From the NCBI RefSeq assembly GCF_003664595.1, contig NZ_QXPZ01000006.1, positions 1 through 64,000 of the forward strand: a stretch of DNA of 64,000 bases, read 5' to 3'. The notes under the pieces were generated by a model that worked only from the letters and a program-made list of their open reading frames with translations, was not told the origin of the DNA and did no database searches. Each line of letters opens with the position of its first letter. Position 1 is the first letter of the stretch. Shown piece after piece: positions 33,014-40,562 of the stretch. Made by a program: the position numbers and the translations under genes. This stretch comes from Atopobacter sp. AH10. GTDB lineage: Bacteria; Bacillota; Bacilli; Lactobacillales; Aerococcaceae.

Positions 33014-34718
33014 CTATTTCATGAGAAGATACGCCATGAGTGAAAAGGGAGCCAAGAATCTCAAAAAAGCTATTCTCTCCCGTACTTTACTCAATTTAAC
33101 CAAACTTTGCCCTCCTTTTATAGCTTTTGTCTTTATTGGGCAATATTTAGAAAGCGACTATGGCTTATCATTAAATTTAGCGACCTACATCTCTTGTATT
33201 GCCGTGATGTTCGTCCTCATGTTTTTAGTGGCACGGTTTAATTATCGACATCTCTATATCAATGTTTATGAAGAGAGTGCGAATTCACGTATTGAAATGG
33301 CTAACCGTTTAAAAAAGTTGCCCCTCTCTTACTTTGACAAGCATTCGGCTTCTGATTTAGCGACGAGCATGATGTCGGATATTGGGACTTATGAGGAAAT
33401 TTTCTCGCATGCTGTCCCACATATTTATGCTACAGCCTTATCGACTTGCCTGATTTTCTTGATGTTATTCCTGTATAATTGGCGGTTAGCTGTATCGGCG
33501 ATATGGGTGATTCCAGTTTCCTTGCTCTTCTTTAACCTATCTAAGTTTTTACGGACAAAGGCAAATGATAGCTTTGTGAAAAATAATAGGCAAGTTATTG
33601 ATGTCATGCAAGAAAATATCGAACAAATACAAGAAATCAAGGCGTATTCTTTTGAAAAAGAAAGAGCCGATCAATTTAGTAATGTTGTTAATTCTAATAC
33701 GAAGGCCAAGATAAATGCTGAAATGGCTAGTGGGGCAACTCTTTCGATAGCCGTTATGCTATTAAGATTAGGCATTGTGAGTGTGGCTCTTGTTGGAGCT
33801 AATTTATTACAAGAGAAACAAGTTGATATGTTTACTTATGTCATTTTCCTCGTGATGACTGCTAGTATTTATTTACCAGTCCAAAATATTCTCAGTTTTA
33901 TGGGGATGATTGATATGCTGGATAGTGTGGTCAAACGCATAAAGGAAATTAAAACTTTGCCTATACAAGAAGGCTCCCAAAGTTTAGAAGTTCAGAATTA
34001 TGATATTGAATTCAATCATGTTGTTTTTGGCTACGAGGATTATTCAGTGATTAATGATGTCAGCTTCCTGGCTAAACAGGGAGAGGTGACGGCTTTAATT
34101 GGCCCATCTGGAAGTGGGAAAACAACATTGGCTAAGTTAGCGGCTCGCTTCTGGGATATTCAGCAGGGTAAAATTTTACTCGGGGGTGTTGATATTCATC
34201 AGGTTGATCCGGAAGTTTTGCTGAAAAATTTCTCTATTGTCTTTCAAGATGTCATCTTGTTTAATACCAGCATCAAGGAAAATATCAAGATAGGGAAAAA
34301 AGGAGCGACGGATGAAGAAATTTGGCAAGCGGCTAAGGTCGCTCGCTGCACAGAGTTTATTGAAGAGTTGCCTGAGGGGATAGATACAGTCATTGGGGAA
34401 AATGGGCAAAAACTATCTGGTGGTGAACGTCAACGTATTTCTATTGCTAGAGCCATTCTTAAGGATGCACCGATTATCCTTTTAGATGAGGCAACAGCTT
34501 CTTTGGATGTGGAAAATGAAAGCTTGATTCAAGCTGCTTTGTCGGATTTAGTCAAGGAAAAGACTGTTCTCATTATTGCTCATCGATTGCGAACGATTAG
34601 AAATGCTGACAAGATTATCTTATTGCAAGAGGGTAAGGTGGTCGCTAGTGGCACGGATAAAGAACTGATGGCAAGTTCAGAAGACTATCGTCAAATGCTT
34701 GAAGCTAGTTTGTCTTGA
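33006..34718 (+). CDS. ABC transmembrane ATPase, YbtQ-like half
   Basis: 570 residues, exporter fold. 'LKKLPLSYFDKHSASDLATS' is the coupling helix region; ATPase elements are GPSGSGKTT, LSGGERQR, IILLDEATASLDVENE and IAHRLRTIR. It overlaps the previous gene by eight bases with RBS AGGAGGGAAAA, so the two are translated together and should form a heterodimer. Two intact ATPase sites are predicted. Likely substrate: an iron-siderophore complex; multidrug export is the alternative. Confidence 0.85.
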   Translation: MINYFMRRYAMSEKGAKNLKKAILSRTLLNLTKLCPPFIAFVFIGQYLESDYGLSLNLATYISCIAVMFVLMFLVARFNYRHLYINVYEESANSRIEMANRLKKLPLSYFDKHSASDLATSMMSDIGTYEEIFSHAVPHIYATALSTCLIFLMLFLYNWRLAVSAIWVIPVSLLFFNLSKFLRTKANDSFVKNNRQVIDVMQENIEQIQEIKAYSFEKERADQFSNVVNSNTKAKINAEMASGATLSIAVMLLRLGIVSVALVGANLLQEKQVDMFTYVIFLVMTASIYLPVQNILSFMGMIDMLDSVVKRIKEIKTLPIQEGSQSLEVQNYDIEFNHVVFGYEDYSVINDVSFLAKQGEVTALIGPSGSGKTTLAKLAARFWDIQQGKILLGGVDIHQVDPEVLLKNFSIVFQDVILFNTSIKENIKIGKKGATDEEIWQAAKVARCTEFIEELPEGIDTVIGENGQKLSGGERQRISIARAILKDAPIILLDEATASLDVENESLIQAALSDLVKEKTVLIIAHRLRTIRNADKIILLQEGKVVASGTDKELMASSEDYRQMLEASLS

Positions 34719-34798
34719 GTGATTGAATGACCTGTGACAGTTCGGAACTAGAGCATGTGAGTTCGTTTGCCATCTAGCTCTCTTATAAGATAATAGAA

Positions 34799-34836
34799 AG
34801 AAGCTAAGTCATAAATCCTGCTTAGCTTCTTTTTTA
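34799..34836 (+). terminator. Terminator of the iron-type ABC operon
   Basis: AGAAGCTAAG pairs with CTTAGCTTCT, followed by T6. About 80 bp after the stop codon. Confidence 0.85.
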
Positions 34837-34952
34837 CTTTTAAAATATCAAGTCATTAGAAAGTGAATAGGCCTAAAACACCTCATTCTACCCGCATTAG
34901 CCTGCAAGTAAATTTAGTGAGTAGCCTGCTTCTTTTACGTAAAAGTTACTTG

Positions 34953-35360
34953 AAGGAATAAGGGATTTAATATTCAAGTCTATACTGAAGATTTTAATAA
35001 TGATTATATTAGCCTCACAGATATAGCCAGATACAAAAACAAGGAAGAGCCTAATGTCGTTGTAGCTAATTGGATGAGGAATTATAATACGATTGAATAT
35101 TTAGGGATATGGGAGCAGTTAAATAATCCAAATTTTAACCCCCTCGAATTCGAGGGGTATTTACAAGAAGCAGCTAGTAATGCTTTTACTTTATCCCCAC
35201 AAAAGTGGCAAAAAACAACCAACGCTATTGGGATATTTGTTAAAGGATTTGACCAAGGATCAATTGTCGTTTAAGTATGCCAGTGAAGCTGATATGTTAA
35301 ATGTGGCATTATTTAATATAAGACCTTCTTCGATAAGAGAAAATATTTTATTGTCATGAA
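34953..35360 (+). pseudogene. KilA-N domain protein relic with internal deletion
   Basis: The frame lacks a start (a stop lies a few codons upstream) and reads YISLTDIARYKNKEEPNVVV, ANWMRNYNTIEYLGIWEQLN and ALS-type LSPQKWQKTTNAIGI, the KilA-N DNA-binding domain. It then runs out of frame. In the next frame LKDLTKDQLSFKYASEADML and NVALFNIR match the C-terminal part of the same family. The stretch between (roughly 60-80 residues) is deleted. KilA-N proteins are phage or plasmid borne, so this marks a former mobile element. Confidence 0.75.
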
Positions 35361-35378
35361 TATGATTTATAGTAGGTC

Positions 35379-35407
35379 TTGACATTGTTCTAGAAAAGGT
35401 TTAAATT
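35379..35407 (+). promoter_or_regulatory. Promoter of the first T-box leader
   Basis: TTGACA (35379-35384), 17-bp spacer, TAAATT (35402-35407), about 35 bp upstream of stem I of the T-box. Confidence 0.65.
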
Positions 35408-35444
35408 AATCATCAATATAAACATTTCTTGTTTTCATAACAAA

Positions 35445-35717
35445 ACACGTAGAAGAGAAGAGTAGTTATGGAGAAGTCTTAAAGAGAGCCCGCTTGCTGA
35501 GAAAGGGTAGACATTCAAAGTAATGAAGATGAGCTCTGAGTGATTGGTTGGTTTACGCTAACCAAACGGATGCAGCCGATACCCTGCCAAGCCTCATGAG
35601 GAAGACTCCTCTTGGCGCTGTTGAGGCACTCATAACTTAAATGAGTGTAAATTTGGGTGGTACCACGGAGATTCTTCGTCCCTTTGCAGATTTGCAAGGG
35701 GCTTTTTTTTTTTTTTT
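35445..35717 (+). promoter_or_regulatory. T-box leader 1 (specifier unresolved), apparently orphaned
   Basis: Stem I carries the loop E pair AGTA (near 35460) and GAA, the AGAGAG element and a GAGCTCTGAG closing arm. The T-box core GGGTGGTACCACG lies at 35655-35667, followed by a terminator CCCTTTGCA/TTGCAAGGG and T15. After GAA the sequence is GATGAG, so the specifier could be GAT (Asp) or ATG (Met); the alignment with the Trp T-box at 40245 favours ATG slightly. No aminoacyl-tRNA synthetase or amino-acid gene follows directly. The next complete gene, a cyclase, starts 234 bp later. Confidence 0.85.
35680..35717 (+). terminator. T-box 1 terminator with a T15 tract
   Basis: CCCTTTGCA pairs with TTGCAAGGG. 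The exceptionally long run of 15 T could also slip during replication. Confidence 0.8.
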
Positions 35718-35950
35718 GTTAGAAAAATGAAATGAATTGGAGGAGGGATAGCATTAAGGGAGAATATACAAGGATCATTGATATAAAAAGCAAAAGAGGT
35801 AAGGGAATAGTTTTATTAAGACAAGCTTTAACAGATAAGAACTGTAGGAAAACTCGACAACATATAGGGCTATCCTTTTCGACCTGCAGTAGTTTTTTTA
35901 TCGAACGCTAGTACCATTATTCATTTCAAATAAGAAAGGAAGTTTTTTTC
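35718..35950 (+). other. Segment between T-box 1 and the cyclase gene
   Basis: After a good RBS (TTGGAGGAGGGATAGC, about 35738-35753) an open frame without a normal start (ATTAAGGGAGAA) runs for some 50 codons (IVLLRQALTDKNCRKTRQHI and following). It may be a fragment of the gene originally controlled by the T-box. I do not recognise the protein. A second RBS (AAGAAAGGAAG) serves the cyclase. Confidence 0.35.
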
Positions 35951-36691
35951 ATGACACAAGCATCTATTGATATTTTAACAGCTAAACGTATTGATTTAAC
36001 ACACGCCATTCACTCCGAAATCCCACATTTTCACGCCTTTGACCCTCTAAAAGAAAAGACGCTCTATACGATTGAAAAAGACGGATTCTTGGCGAAAGAA
36101 TACACACTCCCAACGGCTTACTCTACCCATATTGATACACCAGGGCATTTTTCAAAAGGCAAACGTCTTTTAGAGAAGATCAGTTTAGAAGAGCTAATCC
36201 TTCCTTTATATGTCCTTCATTTGGAGGAAGAAGTCGCTAAAAACCCAGATTTCGGGGTAGATAAAGCGACTATTCTTGCCTATGAAAAAGAGCATGGGGA
36301 AATCCCATCTGGCTCATTCGTTGCTTTTTCTAGTGGCTGGTCGGAGAAGTTTTCAGACCCAAAAGCTTACTATAATATTGACGAAAAAGGCATAGCTCAT
36401 ACACCAGGTTGGACGGTGGAGGCATTGGAATTCTTAGCACATGAACGTCAAGTAAAAGCAATCGGCCATGAAACTTTAGACACAGATCCTGGGATTATTT
36501 ATCATAAAACCCAAGCTTTAGATGGTGAATTTTACTGGTTAGATCAAGACCGCTATCAAGTGGAAGTCTTAAATAATTTAAGGGCTGTTCCAACCAAAGG
36601 GGCAGTGATAGTGGTAGCTCCCGCTAAAGTCGTCCAAGCCCCAAGTTTTCCCGCCAGAGTATTTGCGCTTGTTCCAGAAACAGTTCAGTAA
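35951..36691 (+). CDS. Cyclase-family metal hydrolase (kynurenine-formamidase-like)
   Basis: 246 residues. The cyclase-family metal site is visible: HIDTPGHF with His60, Asp62 and His66, and later 'AIGHETLDTD' with His and Glu contributing to the active site. The length is normal for the family (KynB and related amidohydrolases, about 210-270). These enzymes hydrolyse N-formylkynurenine, cyclic amides or related compounds; specificity cannot be read from sequence. RBS AAGAAAGGAAG. Its last ~285 bp are duplicated at 37564-37848. Whether T-box 1, 234 bp upstream, controls it is uncertain. Confidence 0.85.
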   Translation: MTQASIDILTAKRIDLTHAIHSEIPHFHAFDPLKEKTLYTIEKDGFLAKEYTLPTAYSTHIDTPGHFSKGKRLLEKISLEELILPLYVLHLEEEVAKNPDFGVDKATILAYEKEHGEIPSGSFVAFSSGWSEKFSDPKAYYNIDEKGIAHTPGWTVEALEFLAHERQVKAIGHETLDTDPGIIYHKTQALDGEFYWLDQDRYQVEVLNNLRAVPTKGAVIVVAPAKVVQAPSFPARVFALVPETVQ

Positions 36692-36856
36692 TTAAGTAAG
36701 TAAGATGAAAAATAGTTCCAAGAGGATTAGATCTATTAGCAAAATGATGTGGATAGTTATCCTAGCAATATAGTTAAACCTTTAACAAAGGTTGTTAAAC
36801 ATAGGATAATTTATTGTAAAAAATTAAAGAGATAATGGCGATAAAGGGAGAAGTAA

Positions 36857-37270
36857 ATGAAAAAACAATTTTGCTTAAGGAGCATAATGATAAATATTTT
36901 GCTAGTAGGATTGATTGGATATGGCTATTATAATTTAAAATCAAATTCTGTATATTATGCAAAAAAAACACCTCATAAGGAAGGCACCGAGCCAGTACTG
37001 ATGATGCTAGTTGACAACTTAGCTTGGATATATAAACCAGAAATAAAAGAAATAAAGTATGAAGGTGAGGGAAAATCTACAATAAAAATATATAGTGATA
37101 AGAAAAACCAGGCAGGTTTTCTAACGACAGCAAATAAAAACGGGAAAAAAGGATATTTATTTGATAACATAAAAGCAAGGACAATAGTTGAATTTGACAG
37201 CGGGTTTAATGCTATAAAAATGTATAATACTTCAGAATCCATACAGGAAATAGATTTTACAAAAAAATGA
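36857..37270 (+). CDS. Small membrane-anchored or secreted protein, unknown
   Basis: 137 residues. RBS AAGGGAGAAGTAA. A basic start (MKKQFCLRS) and hydrophobic helix (INILLVGLIGYGYYN) form a signal anchor; the remainder is a hydrophilic, probably exported beta-rich domain (PEIKEIKYEGEGKSTIKIYS, then GFLTTANKNGKKGYLF). No family recognised. It sits between the cyclase gene and its truncated copy, so it may have arrived with the rearrangement. Confidence 0.6.
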   Translation: MKKQFCLRSIMINILLVGLIGYGYYNLKSNSVYYAKKTPHKEGTEPVLMMLVDNLAWIYKPEIKEIKYEGEGKSTIKIYSDKKNQAGFLTTANKNGKKGYLFDNIKARTIVEFDSGFNAIKMYNTSESIQEIDFTKK

Positions 37271-37563
37271 AGGGGAAGAATATAAAAACACTCTATATAG
37301 TATGTTAAAACCGGTGATTGATGTCCAAACAAAACCATTAATAAATTTGCAATGGTTTTTTGACAGAGTTTATCATGACAAATTTAATGAATAAATTTGA
37401 ATGAGTCACAGGAACGCACAGGAGTCTAGTAATAAGTATCTTTAGCGGCTTTTTATTTCTTGGCATGGGTACATTTGGCATAGTCAGTGGGCATAATGTA
37501 ATTTAATCAAAAAGGACTAGGATGTGGTGACTACAGCTACCAATTCTAGTCTTTTTTTCATAA
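37271..37563 (+). other. Segment with hydrophobic ORF fragment and terminator
   Basis: A start-less frame at about 37404-37506 reads SLVISIFSGFLFLGMGTFGI and ends SGHNVI, a lone membrane helix perhaps left from a transporter gene. A terminator-like hairpin (AAGGACTAG ... CTAGTCTTTTTTT) spans 37509-37558. No complete gene. Confidence 0.45.
37509..37558 (+). terminator. Terminator before the cyclase duplicate
   Basis: AAAGGACTAG and GGT arms pair with ACC and CTAGTCTTT, followed by T7; the stem contains small bulges. Confidence 0.6.
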
Positions 37564-37848
37564 GGTTGGACGGTGGAGGCATTGGAATTCTTAGCTCATG
37601 AACGTCAAGTAAAAACAATCGGCAATGAAACTTTAGATACAGATTCTGGGATTATTTATCATGAAACCCAAGCTTTAGATGGTGAATTTTACTGGTTAGA
37701 TCAAGATTGCTATCAAGTGGAAGTCTTAAATAATTTAAGGGCGGTTCCAACCAAAGGGGCAGTGATAGTGGTAGCTCTAGCTAAAGGCGTCCAAGCACCA
37801 AGTTTTCCAGCCAGAGTATTTGCGCTTGTTCCAGTAACAGTTCAGTAA
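37564..37848 (+). pseudogene. Duplicated 3' third of the cyclase gene
   Basis: Nucleotides 37564-37854 repeat 36410-36697 with about 95% identity by eye. The frame covers the last ~94 residues only. Several changes hit functional positions: GHETLDTD has become GNETLDTD, losing the conserved His. There is no start codon with RBS, and the metal-binding HxDxPxHF half is missing. It is a recombination product, not a gene. Confidence 0.9.
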
Positions 37849-37876
37849 TTAAGGAGGATGGAAAAATAAACGATAA

Positions 37877-37911
37877 TTGACATCTTTTTTTTTTTTTTTT
37901 GCGAGTATAAT
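37877..37911 (+). promoter_or_regulatory. Promoter with T16 tract in the spacer
   Basis: TTGACA (37877-37882) and TATAAT (37906-37911) are both perfect consensus boxes, but 23 bp apart. The spacer contains an uninterrupted run of 16 T. Loss of about six T would give the optimal 17-bp spacing, so slippage could switch expression of the downstream cassette. Confidence 0.7.
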
Positions 37912-37943
37912 AATATTTAGTTTTGAAGAGGGGAGGGTTAGTG

Positions 37944-38018
37944 ATGATTAAAAAAGTCACAAAAGTAGCATCAAGTAAAGACACTCCGGTTATTTGTCAC
38001 TATGACCAAAATTGCTAG
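37944..38018 (+). CDS. 24-residue peptide with two cysteines, candidate exported peptide
   Basis: ATG at 37944 after GAAGAGGGGAGGGTTAGTG. The peptide starts MIKKVTKVASSKDTP and ends VICHYDQNC, with Cys18 and a C-terminal Cys24. A basic N-terminal half and a Cys-tailed C-terminus resemble a short precursor or signalling peptide. It is the first frame after a strong promoter in a cassette ending with an ABC exporter. No family is recognised; it may also be merely a regulatory leader. Confidence 0.5.
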   Translation: MIKKVTKVASSKDTPVICHYDQNC

Positions 38019-38093
38019 TTTATCAACTATAGAGAAGCCTCGTATTGATGATATATTCGATAACCAGGCTTTCTATAATAAGGAGGCTATTCG

Positions 38094-38279
38094 ATGTATT
38101 ATCAACTGAAACCATTTCTTCGTGTATTATATAATAAAGAAACTAATATTGTTCGAAGCGGAGAAAGTAAATTGTTAAATCAGACGGTTGTTATCAATTT
38201 AAGCGACCTTACTTTGCATTGGAATAACTTTAGGAAAAAGGAAGACTGTCCAGTCTGTGGTGATCATTATGATAAATAG
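38094..38279 (+). CDS. 61-residue protein resembling the C-terminus of an E1-like (ThiF/MoeB) enzyme
   Basis: ATG 38094 with RBS AAGGAGGCTATTCG. The C-terminal part, NQTVVINLSDLTLHWNNF and RKKEDCPVCGDHYDK, matches the end of ThiF/MoeB-type E1 enzymes, where a beta-strand 'YDAL--RFR---LRKDPDCPVCG' carries the second CxxC zinc pair. The adenylation domain is missing, so this is either a remnant of a peptide-modifying E1 or a free-standing zinc protein. It overlaps the exporter start by 14 bases. Confidence 0.5.
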   Translation: MYYQLKPFLRVLYNKETNIVRSGESKLLNQTVVINLSDLTLHWNNFRKKEDCPVCGDHYDK

Positions 38280-39870
38280 AGTATGGAGTAAGCCAAAATA
38301 TCTATTAATGTCTATTGTACTTGTTTTAGCGTCTCTAGATGGGGTGGTAATTGCCGATTTATTTAAAAATTTAATCGAACTTACCCACCAAGCAAATGAG
38401 AAAGCATTTTTGGCCTTAATTGAAAAGATACTCATAGTTTATGCGCTTGTTGGTATATCTAATTATGTGTATAATCTCATGAAATATCGATTTGCTTTTG
38501 ATGCTAATCTTTTTTTGAAGGAAAAAATCGTTCGGCATTTTTTGGTACAGCCTTTTGATCCTGAAACACAAGCCAATATCAAAAAAGAAACACTGTCTTT
38601 TATGTTGAATGACATGAAATTATTAGAAACAAATTATCTTTTCCCATTCTTTGACTTTTATTTGTATATCTCTTATGCAACTACAGCTTTTATCTATAGT
38701 CTCTTACTTGATCCGGTATTGGCACTTGTGTTTTTAGCTTTTTCATTAGTTCCCTCTATAGTGCCAATGATCTTTAAAAAGCCATTGGCCAAGAAAACAG
38801 ATCACTGGACTGATTGCAACCAAGATTATACGGAAAGAATGAATGAAACTGTTGAGGGAGCAGAAGAGATCAAAGAATTTCATCAAGAAGAAGTCTTTCT
38901 CAGTCGAATGATGAAAACTATTTTAGGCAGCGAAAAAGCCTTTTTGGATTTGCATAATCTACAATCCTTATCGCTATTTAGTGTGGGCACCATTTCCGTT
39001 CTATGTTGTGTATTACCTTTAGCTATTGGAGGGTTTTGGGTCATTCATCAACAGGCTAGTCTGGCTAATTTAGTAGCTGTATTTTTTGCTTCCGATCGCA
39101 TCATTACACCGCTTAAATTATCGATTAATATTTATAATCAATTTAATTCAGTTAAGACCATAAGAGGTAAACTGGAAAGGATTATAAAAGCTGATGAGCA
39201 ATTGCCTGAGAAAGAACAAGCAGCTTTACAGGGGATTTTGATTAAAGAAGGCAAGATGGTTCTTAAAGATCAGCTGATTCTCCAAGATATCAATATGGAA
39301 TTAAAGCCCTATGATAAAGTTTTAGTTGTCGGGGAAAGTGGGGCTGGAAAGAGCGTTTTATTGAATCTTATTCGAGGCAATTTATCGCTTACTGATGGAG
39401 AATATAAGCGACAACCAGAAGATGCCAATCTTCTTTTGGGCTATCAAAAGGATTGTGTTTTCAAGGATTCTTTGAATTTTAATATTTTCTTTTCAGATAA
39501 AAAGATAGATGAAAAGCTAAAAAATGTCTTTGATATTCAAGATCAATTCCCTCATACTATTGCCTATCAAGGGGAAAATATATCCGGTGGGCAAGCTAAG
39601 CGTATCAATCTGGCTAGGCTCGTTAATCATGGGGAAAATTTGTTATTGGATGAACCTTTTCAAGGTTTAAGTAGTAAACAGTCTGAAAGGATAGAAAGTT
39701 ATTTACTCCATCAGACCCATCTTTTGGTCTTAACGAGTCATATTCTTCATGAAGAAAACTTACCTCTTTATTCCATGTTTATCGTTGTTGAAAATAAGAA
39801 AGTTCATATTTATCGGGATTTAGCTACATTTAAACAAAGTAGTTATTATCAGAGAAACCACTTGGCTTGA
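38266..39870 (+). CDS. ABC exporter (fused membrane and ATPase domains)
   Basis: 534 residues from ATG 38266; an in-frame GTG at 38257 lies inside the previous gene. Six membrane helices cover about residues 10-290. The ATPase has Walker A GESGAGKSV, signature ISGGQAKRINLARL, Walker B NLLLDEPFQGLSS and switch His in LVLTSHIL. Compared with usual exporters the ATPase domain is short and its Q-loop region (NLLLGYQKDCVFKDSLNFNI) diverged. No C39 peptidase. It closes the small-peptide cassette and is the natural candidate to export the 24-residue peptide. Confidence 0.85.
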   Translation: MMINRVWSKPKYLLMSIVLVLASLDGVVIADLFKNLIELTHQANEKAFLALIEKILIVYALVGISNYVYNLMKYRFAFDANLFLKEKIVRHFLVQPFDPETQANIKKETLSFMLNDMKLLETNYLFPFFDFYLYISYATTAFIYSLLLDPVLALVFLAFSLVPSIVPMIFKKPLAKKTDHWTDCNQDYTERMNETVEGAEEIKEFHQEEVFLSRMMKTILGSEKAFLDLHNLQSLSLFSVGTISVLCCVLPLAIGGFWVIHQQASLANLVAVFFASDRIITPLKLSINIYNQFNSVKTIRGKLERIIKADEQLPEKEQAALQGILIKEGKMVLKDQLILQDINMELKPYDKVLVVGESGAGKSVLLNLIRGNLSLTDGEYKRQPEDANLLLGYQKDCVFKDSLNFNIFFSDKKIDEKLKNVFDIQDQFPHTIAYQGENISGGQAKRINLARLVNHGENLLLDEPFQGLSSKQSERIESYLLHQTHLLVLTSHILHEENLPLYSMFIVVENKKVHIYRDLATFKQSSYYQRNHLA

Positions 39871-39978
39871 AAATCTGAGAGATTTGTAGCTTGAGATGAA
39901 GAGAGGATGGGACTGGCAAGATTCTAAGGTTAGTAGGAATCTATTTTCTCTAGCTCTACTATATCTTATTAGCTTAAA

Positions 39979-40118
39979 CGGATAGTCAATCGTGTGCGAT
40001 AACAACTGACTACTATAGGCGAATGGGATATCCTACAATAAAAAGTCGCGGATAGTCAATTGTGTGCGATAACAACTGACTAGTCTAGGTGAATGGGATA
40101 TCCTACAATAAAAAGTCT
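39979..40118. repeat. Tandem duplication of a 70-bp unit containing a hairpin
   Basis: Units 39979-40048 and 40049-40118 are about 90% identical (GGATAGTCAAT-GTGTGCGAT, then AACAACTGACTA and GAATGGGATATCCTAC). Each contains the imperfect inverted repeat AGTCAATTGT...AACAACTGACT and the palindrome GGATATCC. Confidence 0.85.
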
Positions 40119-40185
40119 AGGGAAAAGGATGGGCTCAACTTGAAATAGGATGTAAAAAGCAAAGTGAGATAAGTTGAAATAGCTA

Positions 40186-40214
40186 TTGACTTTAAATAAA
40201 TAGGGTGTTAAAAT
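40186..40214 (+). promoter_or_regulatory. Promoter of the trpEG T-box transcript
   Basis: TTGACT (40186-40191), 17-bp spacer, TAAAAT (40209-40214), about 30 bp before stem I. Confidence 0.75.
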
Positions 40215-40244
40215 TCTAAACAAATTTAATAAGATATATTAAAC

Positions 40245-40528
40245 CGATGAAGCGGAGATAAAAATAATTATGCCTATACAGAGAGTCTAAGTGGCTGAGA
40301 TTAGACTAGAAACAGATTATTAAATGGACCGCTGAGGGCGCAGTGAAAAGTTTTTCTGAGTATTCTGCGACGTGTGCATACGTCAGTTGCTAGGGGTATG
40401 TTAGTACCCTGATAGAGAGGATGGTAGGATCTCTGAAGGAGATTCGTTTTACCATCAAAACAAGGTGGCACCACGAATATGGCTTATTCGTCCTTGACAG
40501 ATAGTTTGTCTGTCAGGGACTTTTTTTA
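40245..40528 (+). promoter_or_regulatory. Tryptophan T-box leader (specifier UGG)
   Basis: Stem I starts GATGAAGCGGAG and closes with CCGCTGAGGGCG; its specifier is TGG at 40325-40327 followed by the usual A. The AGAGAG element lies at about 40279. The T-box core AGGTGGCACCACG is at 40463-40475, then a terminator GTCCTTGACAGA/TCTGTCAGGGAC with T7 (40489-40528). Uncharged tRNA-Trp would stabilise the antiterminator and switch on trpE and trpG. Confidence 0.92.
40489..40528 (+). terminator. Terminator of the Trp T-box
   Basis: GTCCTTGACAGA and TCTGTCAGGGAC form a strong stem with a short loop, followed by T7. Confidence 0.88.
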
Positions 40529-40562
40529 TGCAGGAATGGTTGGAAATTAAAGGAGGGTAAAA

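Noticed and set aside
38002-38106. 34-codon frame ending in Asn, overlapping the 24-residue peptide gene; considered as a microcin C-like (MccA) precursor with the E1-like tail as MccB
   Set aside because: No RBS, overlap in another frame, and the E1-like protein lacks its adenylation domain, so a microcin C-type system cannot be supported.
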